Origin: Polytrichum commune
Taxonomy: Eukaryota; Streptophyta; Polytrichopsida; Polytrichales; Polytrichaceae
Direction: 5' to 3'
Assembly: GCA_950295325.1 (NCBI GenBank)
Contig: OX485807.1
Location: 3,910,501 to 3,974,500, forward strand
Length of the DNA: 64,000 nucleotides
A model generated the notes under the pieces. That model ran no database searches. It was not told the origin of the DNA and saw nothing but the letters and a program-made list of their open reading frames with translations. Shown piece after piece: positions 32,682 through 45,943 of this stretch (the stretch's first letter is position 1; the number at the start of each line of letters is the position of its first letter). Both the position numbers and the translations under genes were made by a program.

Positions 32682-34753
32682 AGTTAGTTTTTGCTCTCAC
32701 TTAAATAACCCAAAACACCAGGGTACAGATTCTCAAGGAAGGCTTAACTAGTGTCTATTACAGGCATTTGTCACTTCATAGTTCATTAATTAGACCAAAG
32801 GGTTTGCTATATTCACTCCAAAACATGACTGGTATATCTTTTACTCTCCTTTTCTCTCTTGGTTTCCTCTCACTGTGTCTCAGTCAGTGGGATATGTGTG
32901 TCAGTCTCAGTAGTAACCATCTCGTCATGAGATTTTGTATAACAATAGTCTTTTGAGAACAATAGTCTTTGAGTATCACAATTGTCTTTGATAACCATTG
33001 GCCAATGCATCTTCAATTCAAAACAACTCCTTTATTACTTGGTCAATGTTAATTCTAATACAAAACAATTGTTCGTTCCTTATCTTCAAATTTAGTCTCT
33101 ACTCACAACTTATGCAATTAACGATTATCAGTCAAGCTATAGTCTTGGTCGCCCTGCACAACCTGCAACAACAACAACCAAGGTAACACATAAGACAATA
33201 GTTGAAAGGATTAAATCACATTCCATACTCAAAGATCAAGTCTCTAGACCAATTAACAATTATAAATTTGATTAAAATGAGATTAACTTATGCCTAGATT
33301 ATCTTAATAAACCAAAGTTAATCCTATTTTAAGTTCATTGAATCTCTCTTATATCTCAGTTTTCTTCCTAATCAATTGATCGGAAGTGATTTCTCATCAC
33401 TTCAATTGATTAAGATTCTCTCCTTAACCTCACTTTTCAAATGATAACTCTAACAGCCTAAGATATCAAATTCAACTATGATCTCTTTTCAGCCGCACTA
33501 TCGTCACCTCACTCTTTTCTTGCCTCTCTTATGGTTAACAATAATCATTTCACCTCATGGGCGGCCTTTGGCCTTACACTTCACCTCAATGTATAACTTA
33601 AGTCTCAACAATAGCCCATAGTGACACTATATGCTGATTAACTCTCGGCTCTGACACTTGGCCTTCTGTCAGACTTCTCTCTCTGTTCCTCTTCTTCCCC
33701 TCTCGCAGACCCTCTCTCAGGGTGATTATAGTTTTCTCTTCCTCGCTCTCGTCAATCACTGAACTCCCTGTCCATAGTTCTACTTGGCTCCTTCGTTTGA
33801 CTCAATCAATCAGACTCGTGACTCTCGACCTCCCATCCCATATTTCAACGATAGCCAATTGTTTTCTGTTTCTCTCACTTATTCCTTCTCATAACACTCC
33901 GTCACCTTCTCGGCAAACGGATACATTCACTCTTAATTCTCCAATGTCTAATCGTTCATAGATTCAATGTTCATATGCTTGCTCACTCCTGCAGTGGCTC
34001 TTAATTTTGGACTCCTACTTCAGTCGATTTGACTATGTACGATAGTTCTCTCTCTGACAATAGTTGCACTCGCCCTTTGCTTCATTCAATAACAGGTGTT
34101 ACTCAAAATTCTCTCTCTGATTCCTCGGAACTCTTTCGCATTCTGTATCTTCAGATAATTCGATCACATTCAAAAGTCCTCACTTAGTCTAAAGTTATAC
34201 AACATTCAACTTCTTCCGATAACAACTCTCACTCCACTTACGCATCAGATTACTCCACTCATAGATCGACACTCGCAATCCCACACACAATCAATTGTAC
34301 TTGCACACAATCAGAATTGCACTATAGATCATTGTGACACATCAAACATACTACCTCTAACATCAGAACTCAATTCAATTCACTTCCAGTCATACGACAA
34401 CAATGAACTTTCATAGAAAATGGCAACCCGCAATCACTGCGGTGTTGCTTTAAGAAAATAGTTCAACTATAGACCTCGCACTTCCGGTGTCGAGGGAGAC
34501 AAGACAATAGTTCTACAATGCGCTCAAAGCTTCTAAGAAATGTCTGCTCTGTCCTTCTGCGCCTCCCCTCTTACAGGGCGAGGGAGACGATAGTTTTTCT
34601 AACTACCTGCTAGGGCCTCCTATGGCCGTAAGACTATAGTTATAACTACCTACTGAGCCTATAGTTCAACTATTTTCATTCACCTGGATGAGTTTCATCC
34701 CAGCTTCTATCCTAAGCCTATAGTTGAACAATTCGGCCAAAATTTTTGGCTTA
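32682..34753. mobile_element. Unclassified ~2.07-kb insertion inside gypsy integrase
   Basis: Gypsy coding sequence stops at HVIGEV (minus strand, about 34755) and resumes at HEAKKHL (about 32680), so the intervening DNA is foreign. It is CT-rich on the plus strand, has no supported frame, and repeats ATAGTT/AACTAT motifs many times (for example near 34030, 34062, 34460, 34510, 34630, 34660 and 34725). Convincing terminal repeats or a target duplication were not found; a TA duplication is possible. Boundaries are good to a few bases. Confidence 0.55.
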
Positions 34754-37700
34754 CACCTCGCCAATCACATGTGTCATATGCTCGACAAAATTCTGCGCAG
34801 CAGGGACTTGACACCTACTGTTCCCACTAATTGGTGTCCGGGGCTGCTGACCATAGTTCAGGACAAACGGAGTATTCTGTACAGACTCTTGCCAAGAGCT
34901 ATTATATGAAAATTAAACTACTGCAAGGAATTCATCCCAATCATCTTACACTGGGTTAACATAATGCCGCAACATATCCTCCAGGATACGGTTTACCCGT
35001 TCCGTCTGCCCATCAGTTTGAGGATGGAATGCGGTGGACATGGCCAATCTTGTCCCCAAAAAACCATGCAACGCATCCCAAAACCTACTTGTGAATCTAG
35101 CGTCCCTGTCGCTTAGGATTACCCTGGGTAGACCATGCAACTTATATACATGATCACGGAATAACCTTGCCGTACCTTCAGCAGTAACGTGTGTGGTGGT
35201 TGGCATAAAGTGGGCCATCTTGGACAACTTATCCACGCACACAAAGATGGCATCATAACCATTAGCAGATGGAGTCAATCCAGAGATAAAATCCATGTTC
35301 ACTATTTCCCAATTTCTATCAGGAATCTCCAATGGTTGTAAAAAGCCTGCTGGTTTAAGAGTAGGGGCCTTACTCCTTTGGCAAATCTCACAAGATTTTA
35401 TATAGCTTCTGATGGACCCTTGCATCTTAGGCCACCAAAAGTTTACTCGCACCCTCTTATACGTCTTAGTTACCCCTACATGACCGCTATACATTGCATC
35501 ATGATACTTACGGAGCAAAAATGACCTGATATTCGATCCTTGGAATGACACATCTGGAACCACAACCGCCTTTTCATACCACCAGATGTGATTCTCATAA
35601 ACAAAATGTTTCAGATTGTGCGGGTTTGAGAACCAAGGATCAAGAGCATACCCGACAATGATAGTTTGATATAACTTCTGATCACTGACGAACTCCGGGT
35701 ACCCCGTCGGATTGTTGTCTTGCTCAACATGATCACCTCGCCTAGCATCTGCAGCCACCATTTGAAGGACCGAATTACTTGGAGCAGACCGTGGTGCCAT
35801 CAAGGCTGGCTGGTCACCCGGGTCTAGTGGATTCCGACTCAGAGAATCTGCCATATTAATCCTTCCTGGTCTATACACCCATATATAGACAAAATTTTGC
35901 TCCAAGAACTCCAACCACCGAGCTTGACGCCTTGATAACGTCTGTTGTGTTTTTAAATACACCAGAGGGTTATGATCTGTGACGATTGTGCAATCTGCAC
36001 CCTCTAGGTAACACCGCCAGGTTCGCATGGCGTGCACAACTGCTGCAAGTTCTTGTTCACCAGTAGTGTAATTTCTCTCAGCGGGAGAAAATTTCTTACT
36101 CTCAAAAGCAATGGGCTTACCTCCCTGAAGTAAGACGGCCCCTGCTCCGAGTAAAGAAGCGTCACTAACGACCTCAAATGGCTCCCCTAACTTGGGTAAG
36201 GTCAGAATTGGTGCATGTGTTAAAGCATACTTAACATTCTCAAAAGCGCGTTCACACTCGTCAGTCCAAATGTACTTGATTTTGCTTCGCGTCAGAGAAG
36301 TCAAAGGCGCAACCAGAGTGGAATATCCATGTATGAATCTGCGAAAGTAATTGCAAAGCTCCAAGAAGGATTGTAATTGTCCGACTTCAAGAGATCTATG
36401 CCACTTGGCCACAGTCTCAATTTTCTTAGGATCCACCTTGATGCCCTCCTTGCCAACAACATGTCCTAAATAATGTAATTCATTCTTTCCGAAATGACAC
36501 TTAGACATCTTTGCATAAAACTGATTTTCTCGTAGAATTTGAAGTACTTGTGCCAAATGAGTGACATGTTTCTCCTCGTTCTTTGAAAAAATTAAGATGT
36601 CATCCAGATATATCAAAACAAACTTTCCATGAACTTGTGAAAAATACGATTCATTACTCCTTGAAAAGTTGTTGGTGCATTGGTCAATCCAAAATTTAAT
36701 ACTTTGAATTGGTAATGACCAAACGGTGTTCTAAACGCCGTCTTAGGAGCATCCTCCTCGGATATTCTAATCTGGTGATAACCTTGTGCCAAATCAAGAG
36801 ACGAAAATACTGTAGAGTCGGCTAACTGGTCAAAAAGATCATCAATATGAGGCAACGGATAACGATTCTTTACCGTTTGCTTATTAAGTGCCCGATAATC
36901 CACCACCATTCGCAGCGCTCCATCCTTTTTCTTGACGAACAAGATGGGAGACCCATAAGGCGATGAACTAGGCTCTATCCATCCCTTTTCCAAATACTCC
37001 TTGATCTGTTTCTTGGCCTCCTGCAGCTCGAGAGGACTCAACCTATAGATCGGCCTAAATGGCGGCTTGCCATCTTGCTCTAAAGGAATAGTATGGGCCA
37101 TTTCCCGCTCTAGAGGTAACCCTGTAGGTATGGGCTGAAAAACATCAGCATATTCCTCCAACACTGTGGCATAAGGTGTTGCCACTGTGTCCTCTACGTC
37201 GTCTCCAACCGCGGTCAACTGAACTAGGAACGACGTTGCTCCCTTCCGAATTGACCGTTTGAACTGCATGGCGGTGAGTCTATGGGGATTTGGACTCTGA
37301 CATTGCACTGGGTTCACATGCAGTGTCATTTTACGGCGGCCCTTATACAACACGCAACATTCAGATGCAAAATCCAAACGTGCCTTGTGCTGCACTAGCC
37401 AATCATTGCCCAATATCAAATCAATGCCTTCACTTAACTTTGCCACCAGGCAAGTAATTTGGCTTTGATATTGCTTGTATTCTAACATGAACTTTAATCT
37501 TGCCGTCCGTTTGGACTTCATCACCATTGCCTAATACCAGTGTGTTACTGCCATTTTTCACTTTTAACCCGAAGGTCTTAGCAAAACCAGAACTCACAAA
37601 GCAATGTGATGCGGCACTATCCATTAATACAGATGCATCCTGATGAGCTACTTGCCCTGAGAAACTCATCATCAGTTGAAAAGACAGAGTGAGCTGATTC

Positions 37701-37781
37701 AGCATACGTGGCTTAGGTTCATCCAAATAAACATGTCACTGCACTGAGTTTGATTCAAATTGATGGACCAATTTAAATCGT
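34754..37781 (-). pseudogene. Gypsy pol: protease, RT, RNase H, integrase core
   Basis: Minus strand. Protease with MDSAASHCFVS (active site DSA in place of DSG) at about 37620. RT with [28 protein letters not shown] and YLDDILIFSKN. RNase H with VSDASLLGAGAVLL and IVTDHNPL. Integrase with the zinc-binding HDAMYSGHVG...CEICQRSK set, the D-D-E core (MDFISGL, FHPQTDGQTERVNR) and RHYVNPV. Defects seen: TGA between the CACTA site and the protease (about 37730), a shift near 37470, a one-base loss just before YLDD (about 36630), and TAA after VNPV (about 34945). Downstream coding sequence continues to the insertion at 34753. Confidence 0.9.
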
Positions 37782-38330
37782 CACTATAAGAAACCCGCGT
37801 TTTTGGGGTCGTTTTGGGGAAACGAGTGATGTCTTCCGAGATGTCACTATGTTCGGCAATAAACGCCCATAGAATTGCATATTTTATTGGACGTTGCGTG
37901 AAACATGACAGATCATGGGCCAGGACATGGCGATGTCAGGAAGGATAGCCATGTTCTTATGGATGTCATTTAAAACATGTTGACGTCCTGCGTCGGGCCG
38001 TTTGTAAGGCCGCTAACGCCACGTCATCCCCACAGGTCTATCCACGGCATGTATAAAGTTGCGGCGGGCAGACTTAAAGTGCTGTCCGGGAAAAAAAAGT
38101 TGGAGAATGTTCAACTATGTGTGGTTGGCTATAAAAGACAAACTTGTTCCCAAAAATTTGAGGGAATGCCACATAAATTTCTCACGGTGCATCAATATGG
38201 TTCTTGGCATGCATGTTATTCTCCCGAATTCCGTTCAAATATTTGTAGCGGATGAGCCAAAAAACACGGGGGTGGTTGAGTCATTCTCTAATTGCCATAA
38301 CGTAGATATGCGGGACCACAATTGCATACC
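37782..38330. repeat. CACTA left subterminal repeat region
   Basis: Repeated GATGTC, GACGTC and GACATGG-type motifs in both orientations within a few hundred bases of the end (for example near 37832, 37846, 37934, 37964 and 37981). In En/Spm such subterminal repeats bind the TNPA protein. The binding role here is inferred. 38331-38875 holds no recognised gene. Confidence 0.55.
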
Positions 38331-38875
38331 GTAGGTTCATATATAGCTGGTTCAATACATGTTAGCCGAATAATTAATTAAAGTGGAAAAATGCCCTTTG
38401 GATTAAAATAGAAAAATTATGAAATTTCAAGTTTTGCTACAAAAGGAATGTTTTCTCATTCACTTGTTTATAATTTAGTTTGTCATATGTTGATTTTGAT
38501 TTCAAAGAATTTCAAAGGTTATATATTTGTACATTTAGACACGAGGAAATCAAGGGAAGACTTTTGCAAGCAAAATATGACACTTCATTGCTCTCACAAT
38601 TCCAAAAATACATGCGCCAAACGTGGGAGTGCCCACGTTGGATCTCGTGGCCACATTCCACATATAGACGAGCAACTGCTACTGGAAAATCTTAGTGCCT
38701 AGAAAATTATGACCATCCGTCTGTTTGAACACAAAGGATGTCTCCACGGACACCCGAGTAGACATTAGCCTTGACAGTCGGTTCCTCTCCAGCAAGGCGT
38801 CCCTTGTGACGCAACCTTATACATTGCATGCCATGTGTGATGTGACGTTGCTGTAGGTGCTTTGGGTTGTAACCA

Positions 38876-41800
38876 CTAATACTGTGTTCCTTCGTTTTCT
38901 TCTTCCCCACGAACATCCAACGAGGCTGGGATGTGCATGCCGCCGTCCGTTGCGGGCTCTCTAGTGGGCTCTACATCTTGCATTTGTGGTTGTAAACCCA
39001 CAAAGTCAGCATCGTGGCCGACATCGATTATGCGCGGTAAGGTCTGGTTGGTTTGTAGTTGCCCACGTCTACCCCTCACGTCCGTGCGACATACAACCTT
39101 CCATCCTGGCCTCGTCGGGTCATTGGAGAAAAAAACTTGTTGACAATGCAATGGAAATGCAAAAGAGTTCGAGTGCACTTTGCCATCCATGCGGTTGAAG
39201 TTCGCAACGGTGAAACCATATTGATCCCGTGTGATGTTAGGGTGTCGAGGATCTGCACTTGGGCGAACCCAATCGCACACTAGCACAGTGGTGCAATGAT
39301 TTCGGTAGTCTAGCTCCAAGATCTCTTCGATGTAGCCCACATACTCCTCGGTTGTCTCTATGGGTCGCCCATTTCTCAAGCCCCATGGTATTTGTCGTGT
39401 AAATGAGGCCACCACACATGAATCGCGCGTGATGAGGCCACCCTCAGCACCTCGTACTCGGAAGTGCATGCCAAACGCATACATTTTCCGGTGTGAGATT
39501 GCATATCGCTCGGGAGGTTGCGCGTATTGCGCAACATCGACGTCCATAATTTCGCCGAAGGAACGCTGACGTGACAGACGCGGCGACGTCAACCATGTTT
39601 CAAAGGGAGGAAGATCGTGTAGTTCCAACGGATACCGCACTGCCAAAGTTGGATGCCGGCGGCGACACATTTTCCGAAAGGCCTCCCTCTCTTTCCAACG
39701 CGAAACTCTAGCTGCCATAAACTCCCTGCACAAGGTTGTGTGCTATTAAATTGTGGTTAGAAATGGCCCTTGCATGTATATAAAGGTGATGCAAAAGTGT
39801 GATGGCCATCATCTGCAATATCACATGTGACGCGTATATCTCAGAAAGAATGTCATTTGGGACATCATGTCCAACCATCCTCATGCACTGCTGCATGTCA
39901 CAGTTGACATGGCACAGGTATTTTGCATTGGGTGACAGTATATATCATCGAGGCTTGAAGTAAAGTAAGTATGGGTTCCACTAACTCTCTGCAACGCTCC
40001 AATGACGACGCATTGTCCAAAACAAAAGCGTGCGTATAGTTGCGGAATTCGTCGGACATCTTTCGCTTTTGTTGTGAGTTGTAACGGAGAATCTCATCGT
40101 TCATGGTTGCATCCTCTTCAGCGTCCCATACACGATGTGTAGTTCCTCTGGATTGATGCATGTATTCCGTGCAAAAACCAAGCGTGTCGTCCATTTGATA
40201 ACCTTCCGCTATGCTACCCTCCGGATGTGCAAATGTTCGAACGTAATCTTTCAACGTTTTCATGTACCGTTCTATGGGATACATCCATCGACAATGCACT
40301 GGACCGCACGTGTACAACTGCTCAACCAAATGGACGGGAAGATGCGTCATGACATTCATAAATGTGGGAGGGAACTCCTTCTCCATGACGCACGTCGCCA
40401 TCACCACATCCAACATTGTGCCCTCCTTATCGTCTCTCTCCACCTCCTTGGCGCATAGTCTCTGAAACACTCTACTCAGTTTGATAATAGCTACGCGCAC
40501 GCTTTCATCCAATAGGTTGCGTATAGCCACTGGAAGAATCTGGAAGACATGTATTTAGAAAGTCAGAGAACGATTGTGTCACGCCCCCCTGGACATCAGA
40601 CAGAACATCTAGGAGCGTCATGAAGAACATGGAATGCGAGAACAGTTTGAGGATAACGTCCCCCAAGATGTTGACGCGTCAACCATGTTTGGAATGAGGT
40701 CTCAGTAGACATCATGCGGTGTGTGCCTATACTCCTATGACACATTGATACATTGTATTACAACATTGACATCCCCGAGGGTGTCCTTCTTGACTTGCCT
40801 GTTGCATGAGAACATGGTAGTCGTGCGTTTTCATGTACTGCAATTTCCCATCCGCTAGGCGCTTGTGAATGCTACCCACGTAGTTTGTGGGGGTGCGAAT
40901 ATTGGAGACGATTCCAACAAACTCCGCGCGTTCATGTGGCCCAAAATGTCGCGCACCTCTCCATGAGGAGTGCCCGAAACACCATGGGCACAAGGGGGAC
41001 CCCGGAGTGACACCCGGGACTTGTGGCGCCGTTGGTGAGAGGGCCCAAGTGATCCTAGTGTGGGTGAGGGCCCCGGGCGTTGGGAACGCCTCCCACCCAC
41101 GAAGACTAGGAGGCACAAGGGTAAGGCCATGAGTTATGCGTAGCTCATGGCGTGGTGATTCTAGAAAGCTCAAGAACACCTCAATCGGAGGTGTGAGCTA
41201 GGAGTTATGGCCATTTGAGTGGGGCGCTGTCCCGGGACAGCGCCCTGGTACAGCAGTGCCTGGGAGTGATTCCCGGGACTGCAAAGGTTCAAACAGGCAT
41301 AACTTCCTCAATACTTGCCCGAATGGGGCAAGTGAGGAGTCCATCAGCATCTACGTGAAGCGTAGATGAAGATGGAGTGGTTGGTTGTTATGATCAGACA
41401 TCATACAAGGAAGTTATGATGGTCTGAAGCTGCTGGGGGGTTCTAGGCCCAGCAGCTAAAGGAAAATGTCCACTTGGCCCCAACTCTTGGTAGAGAGACA
41501 AGAGGTTGGTTGACGGTGGGGTAGGGGCCCCGCGTGAAGTCCTAGAGGCTTATATGGGTGAGGTGGTGTGGCCTCACCCACCCGAGGCCGAACGGCAAGG
41601 CCTCCATGGGCATTGGCCCATTGTGAGGCCATAGTTGCCTAGTATGGTTCGGGTTGTTGTAGTGTTGCTCCGGCAATGCGATGATCAACATGGGATTGGA
41701 CTTCCATGGATGGAAGTCCACATCTAGGAATGGGTTACCGATTAAGGGGTGAGTCCCGAAAGCAAAGTAGGAGGGTTGGTTCCCTCCTATGAACTATAAG

Positions 41801-44141
41801 GTCCGGGGTAGGAGGAGCTAACCATTAGCATGGCGGTATGCGAATGGTTAGCGCTCGTAACCTTTGCTAGAAACGAAAATTGGCAAGATTGCTAAGGGGG
41901 CTAGCAAGGGTTGCGACATAAAAACATAGGGAGCGTGCGGCATATAGTACCCATCTTGTGGCCGCCGTGGGGGTTGCAACCATATCTCTTCGCGTATTCC
42001 CAGGTCCTCCGCGTCGACCCTGCTTCCAGGACTATCATTCATTCCAAACAATGTCTTCAACAAATTCTCGCACAAATTCTTCTCACAATGCATAACATCG
42101 AGGATGTGACGCTCTAGCAGGTGCTGCACAAGACACATGGGCAATTTCAGACACATTGCCAGCACTTTCATGGACACATGCATGCCTCGTCTATCCGTAT
42201 GAGCAAAGCTGGTAATCATCATGGCCTGAAGCATCAGGTCAGATGTCTTGGTGGACATCATTACAAACTACGTGACTGAGACGGACGTCGCGATGTCCAC
42301 TTCAACATCTGTGGACAGGATGTGCAAACATTAATTGTTATACGGGAATCACCTGCCAGTATTCCAGCTCGAACAACGCACTAAGTCTTTTGACGCCTGT
42401 GACATGCACAGGATCGTTGGGTCCGTTCTCTCTCCCGCCCATCTGTAGGTATGAATCGCGCCAAGCTGCGTATCGAATGATATCATCCCCCGACATCGGT
42501 TTTGGCCTAGGACGTTCCTCTTCCTCCCCATTGAATCTCCTATTCCGGCGATACGGGTGGTGACAGGGTAAATAACGACGAATGCCGCCGTAAACAATTT
42601 TGGTGCCCCTAATGCTCCGATTTGGAAGCATGTCTCCGGTTTTTGCCATCCTCGCATCGGTGTTTGGTCCACAACAAGGGCACCCCTTGTAGCCCTTACA
42701 AGTAAGACCAGAAATGAGGCCGAAAGCGGGAAAATCGGAAATGGTCCACATAAGTATGGCACGCAAAGTGAAAGTGCGACTCCCTTGTGGTTGGAAGAAA
42801 TCTAAAGCCTCAACACCATGCCAAAGCTCTTGTAGCTCCTTCAAAAGCGGTCATATAAACACATCAATGTTTGAAGAGAACGGCGACTTCTTCCCGGAAA
42901 TCAATATACACAACGAGATAAAAAAACTTTTTGGTCACCAACCATGGCTCGAAATTGTAAATCAAAATCAATACCGGCCACGTCGACCAGTTGGTGTTGT
43001 TTAGTTTAAAAGGATTCACTCCATCCAAAGCGAGAGCCAGTCTCATGTTCCTATCGTCACGCCCAAAGTTGCCAAACGCGACGTCATTGTTGATGTGCTT
43101 CCATGCAGGGCTGTCAACCACAGAACGCATGATGTCATCACTGCTGACGTGTTTGGTGTGACCTGTCAATAGACGTGCTATCTCAGACGAGCGCCACATC
43201 CGTTTCAACCTAGGAATTAGGGGAAAGTGACGGATTACTCTTGCGGGAATGTTGTTGCTGCCATCCAGCCATCGTCGCGCCGTGCACTTGGGACATAAAT
43301 CATGATTTGCATATTCTTCGTTATGTAGAATACAACCATTGGGGCATGCATGGATATTGTTGTAGGTCAATCCAAGTCGACGGATGCTCTTCCGAGCCGC
43401 ATAATGAGTTTTGGGCAACTTGTTGGGCATTGGTAACAAGTCTCCAGACAAAAATCGGAACAACTCATCGGTAAATGTATTGCTCACACGGAACACCGAG
43501 CACATGTTCATTATGATGACCGTGGCGGACACAACACTCATTTTTGAACCCGGGTACACTGGAGTCATGGCTTCCGTATACAAACCATCCAATTCATCTT
43601 CGATGTCGCCGTCTTCCTCGTTCTCCATATGCAAACGTCCTTCAGCTACGGCCTCTTCGTGGAGTGCATCCCCTCTGCCCAGTGCCTCCAGCACCTGATA
43701 TTCAACTTCATGGAATTCATCCAGGAGGGGTGGGGGAAGTGCCCCGTTGTCGGCGTCCACGGGTTCAGATAATGTGTTCGAAGGGATGTCTTCTACAACG
43801 TCGTTGTCACAACAGATGTCTTCTACAACGTCGTTGTCACAACAGACGTCCTCCACCCACATTCCAGACGGTGGGTATCCATCGACGGGGTCACCGCCTA
43901 GTAAAGACTTGGTTAGAAATGGATCACGGCCAACTGCCGCGTGGTGTTGCCGTATAACTTGTATGGTTTTTCTGCGTCCACCCTTGCAGTCTTTGCAAGG
44001 ACATCTAAATGTGTGCACATTGTTCTCTGTCGCCACGCGGAGTTCCGTGTGAAGTATCAAATCCCCTATTGGCACGTGACGAAGTGTGCGTCCATCGTCC
44101 GTCAAACGAATGGTTGCACCACGACGCACAGCCGAACCCAT
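38876..44141 (-). pseudogene. CACTA TNP2-type transposase with DUF4218 and DUF4216 regions, disabled
   Basis: Exons (minus): 44141-42353, 42123-40799, 40539-39986, 39725-38876; introns of 229, 259 (GC-AG, donor GCAAGT) and 260 bp. Without later damage this is about 1179 codons. Exon 1 has NPFKLNNTNWSTWPV and WTISDFPAFGLISG with CPCC; exon 2 has ILDVMHCEKNLCENLL and THDYHVLMQQ; exon 3 has YPIERYMKTLKDYVR and PEGSIAEGY (DUF4218); exon 4 has YEEILELDY-like DUF4216 sequence (GYIEEILELDYRNH). Damage: one extra base in the run at 42919-42927, a TGA near 42853 (CGA origin likely), and the 972-bp solo LTR in exon 2. Removing the LTR and one target copy gives a 348-bp, in-phase exon 2. Confidence 0.88.
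40947..41918. mobile_element. Solo LTR (972 bp) in TNP2 exon 2
   Basis: Begins TGTCGCGCACC and ends GGTTGCGACA (TG...CA with inverted TGTCGC). Flanks are CAAAA (40942-40946) and TAAAA (41919-41923), a 5-bp duplication with one mismatch. There is no internal retroelement sequence, so it is a recombined or solo LTR of a retrotransposon unrelated to the host gypsy LTR. The transposase frame reads YVF before it and PHERAEFVG after it. Confidence 0.8.
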
Positions 44142-44748
44142 GTTGCGTGTCCCGAATTGGAAGATGTTACTTCACTGGGCCGATGTTACACACCCTGCAG
44201 CGCTTCCGCAAGGTCTCCGCGTGGTCGTGTTGCGCATGAGCATTGATATAAACAGAGGACACCATTCGTTGACACTATGCGGAGTGTCTCTTCCAGGGTG
44301 GATGTCACTGAGAATGTCCATGGGGACATTGCTGTTGATCTGTCGGCGTCAATTGTGACATCTTCCTGGACACCAAAATGAAGGTCACACACTACACGGC
44401 AGTGTGTTCCATACACACCCACGTGAGGGATTTGACTGCTGCAGAACATCGAAACCACAATGGTCACGTCGATGACCTGGATCTTTCATTCCCGCACACA
44501 ATGGGGAGCGCACAGTGTTCGAATTAAGCACATGTCGCATTGGGTGTCTTACATGACGTCCAAGAAAACACTGGTATCTACGACGCCAGTAAAAAAACAA
44601 TGTAACTGACCTTTTCCCACGTGTCCCAGAGGGTATTCCAGGCAGTGGATGCCCCAGAGGACCCTGAGAAGGCTCGCCGACATTCTCTAAACCCTAAGTG
44701 TTGCGGCTTCACCTTTGTACGCTCATTGCTTGAACATCCCTTAGCAGC
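44142..44748. promoter_or_regulatory. Divergent promoter interval between the two CACTA genes
   Basis: 607 bp between the start codons of TNP2 (minus) and the second gene (plus), dense in GATGTC/GGACATC-like motifs. No clear TATA box was chosen. Function is inferred from the divergent arrangement. Confidence 0.35.
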
Positions 44749-45943
44749 ATGGCGGTGTCGCGTTCAGCACGAAAGCCTGGTAGGGTTGTCCGTTTTATAG
44801 ACACATCACAACATCCGCAAAGGGTGGATGCGGATGACTCCGAGGCCGCTGCAGTGTTGTCCACTTTGGTGTTTGAATGCGAAGAGAAGAATGCAATGAT
44901 GCCATCCCAAAAACCCAACACAATTCAAAGAACCCAACGTGCACACCGTCGCCGCCGCTCACGCTTGCTCAACTTCTTTGGGAGTGAAAATTTCACAACA
45001 CCCACTGAGTCATCAAGCATTGCTATCAACCCAGTTCCAAAACAGGTAAATCTTCCATCTCATATGCATGCATCACAATTTAGGTCACGGTCAAGTTCAA
45101 ATTTTGCTGTGCGGCGAAATTTTTCGCCGCTCTCGGCCACTGGAAGCCGAACTCCGACAATGGCACTGGGAAGCCCACATGCGGACACGCGGTAGCCCCT
45201 GGTTTTAGGTGCCTGTACGGCCTCCAGTGGGTTGGGCATAGGGTCACAGTCGGCCATAGGTCTTCTCCGATGCCGAGGTGCATAGATCCTCTTACCTACG
45301 TCCGCTAGTCTCCATTGTGGTGTCTGCTGCAACGCCGATGTGTTGCTTTCCCTACGGCGCTGCGCTGCCTTCCCACGCCCTTGTGTTGCTTTTCCGACGC
45401 GCTGTGTTGCTTTTGGGTGTCCAAGATGCTGCGGACACGGGATCGCACTGGGAAGCGCAAGGAGATGTCTCCAGCAACATTGGTAGAACACAGGCGCGCA
45501 GCTGGAGAGCGGCGATCCAAGGCCAGAGAGGACCCGCGGCATGTGGCTGGGAGGCGTGGCTCACCCCCGGCAAGACGCCGCCGCATAATCGAGGTATCAT
45601 CATCATCGGAGGATGCGGCTGAGGACGTGCCGGAGCAATCCTGGAGGTAAGTGGGTCTTTCTCCTCCTTTCCTGACCTCTTCCTGGTGTTGATGCTAGCG
45701 TAGAGCACAACCAGTCTTCATCGTCGCGATATCCGCGCCTGTTCGACCAGTTCAATTGAGCCGCGTCTAGGCCCATGTGTCACAGTGGATGTCGGTTAGA
45801 CATCTGGTTGTCCAAGTGAACGTCCAATTTGAAAAGTGACATTTCGATCTCTGCTGGAATCAGAGTCGGGGCGTGGGCATAATCGGTATTGCAGTCTGCG
45901 CAATTAGTAGACGTCACCTGTAGTTGTCTCTAGCAGGTCCTTA

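Noticed and set aside
40947-41918. Intron of the TNP2 gene
   Set aside because: TG...CA ends with inverted TGTCGC, a near-perfect 5-bp duplication and lack of GT-AG at the coding junction fit a solo LTR better.
43241-44358. Several plus-strand frames of 70-140 residues opposite the TNP2 exon 1
   Set aside because: Antisense shadows of the GC-rich transposase exon; the minus-strand frame has family motifs and the plus frames do not.
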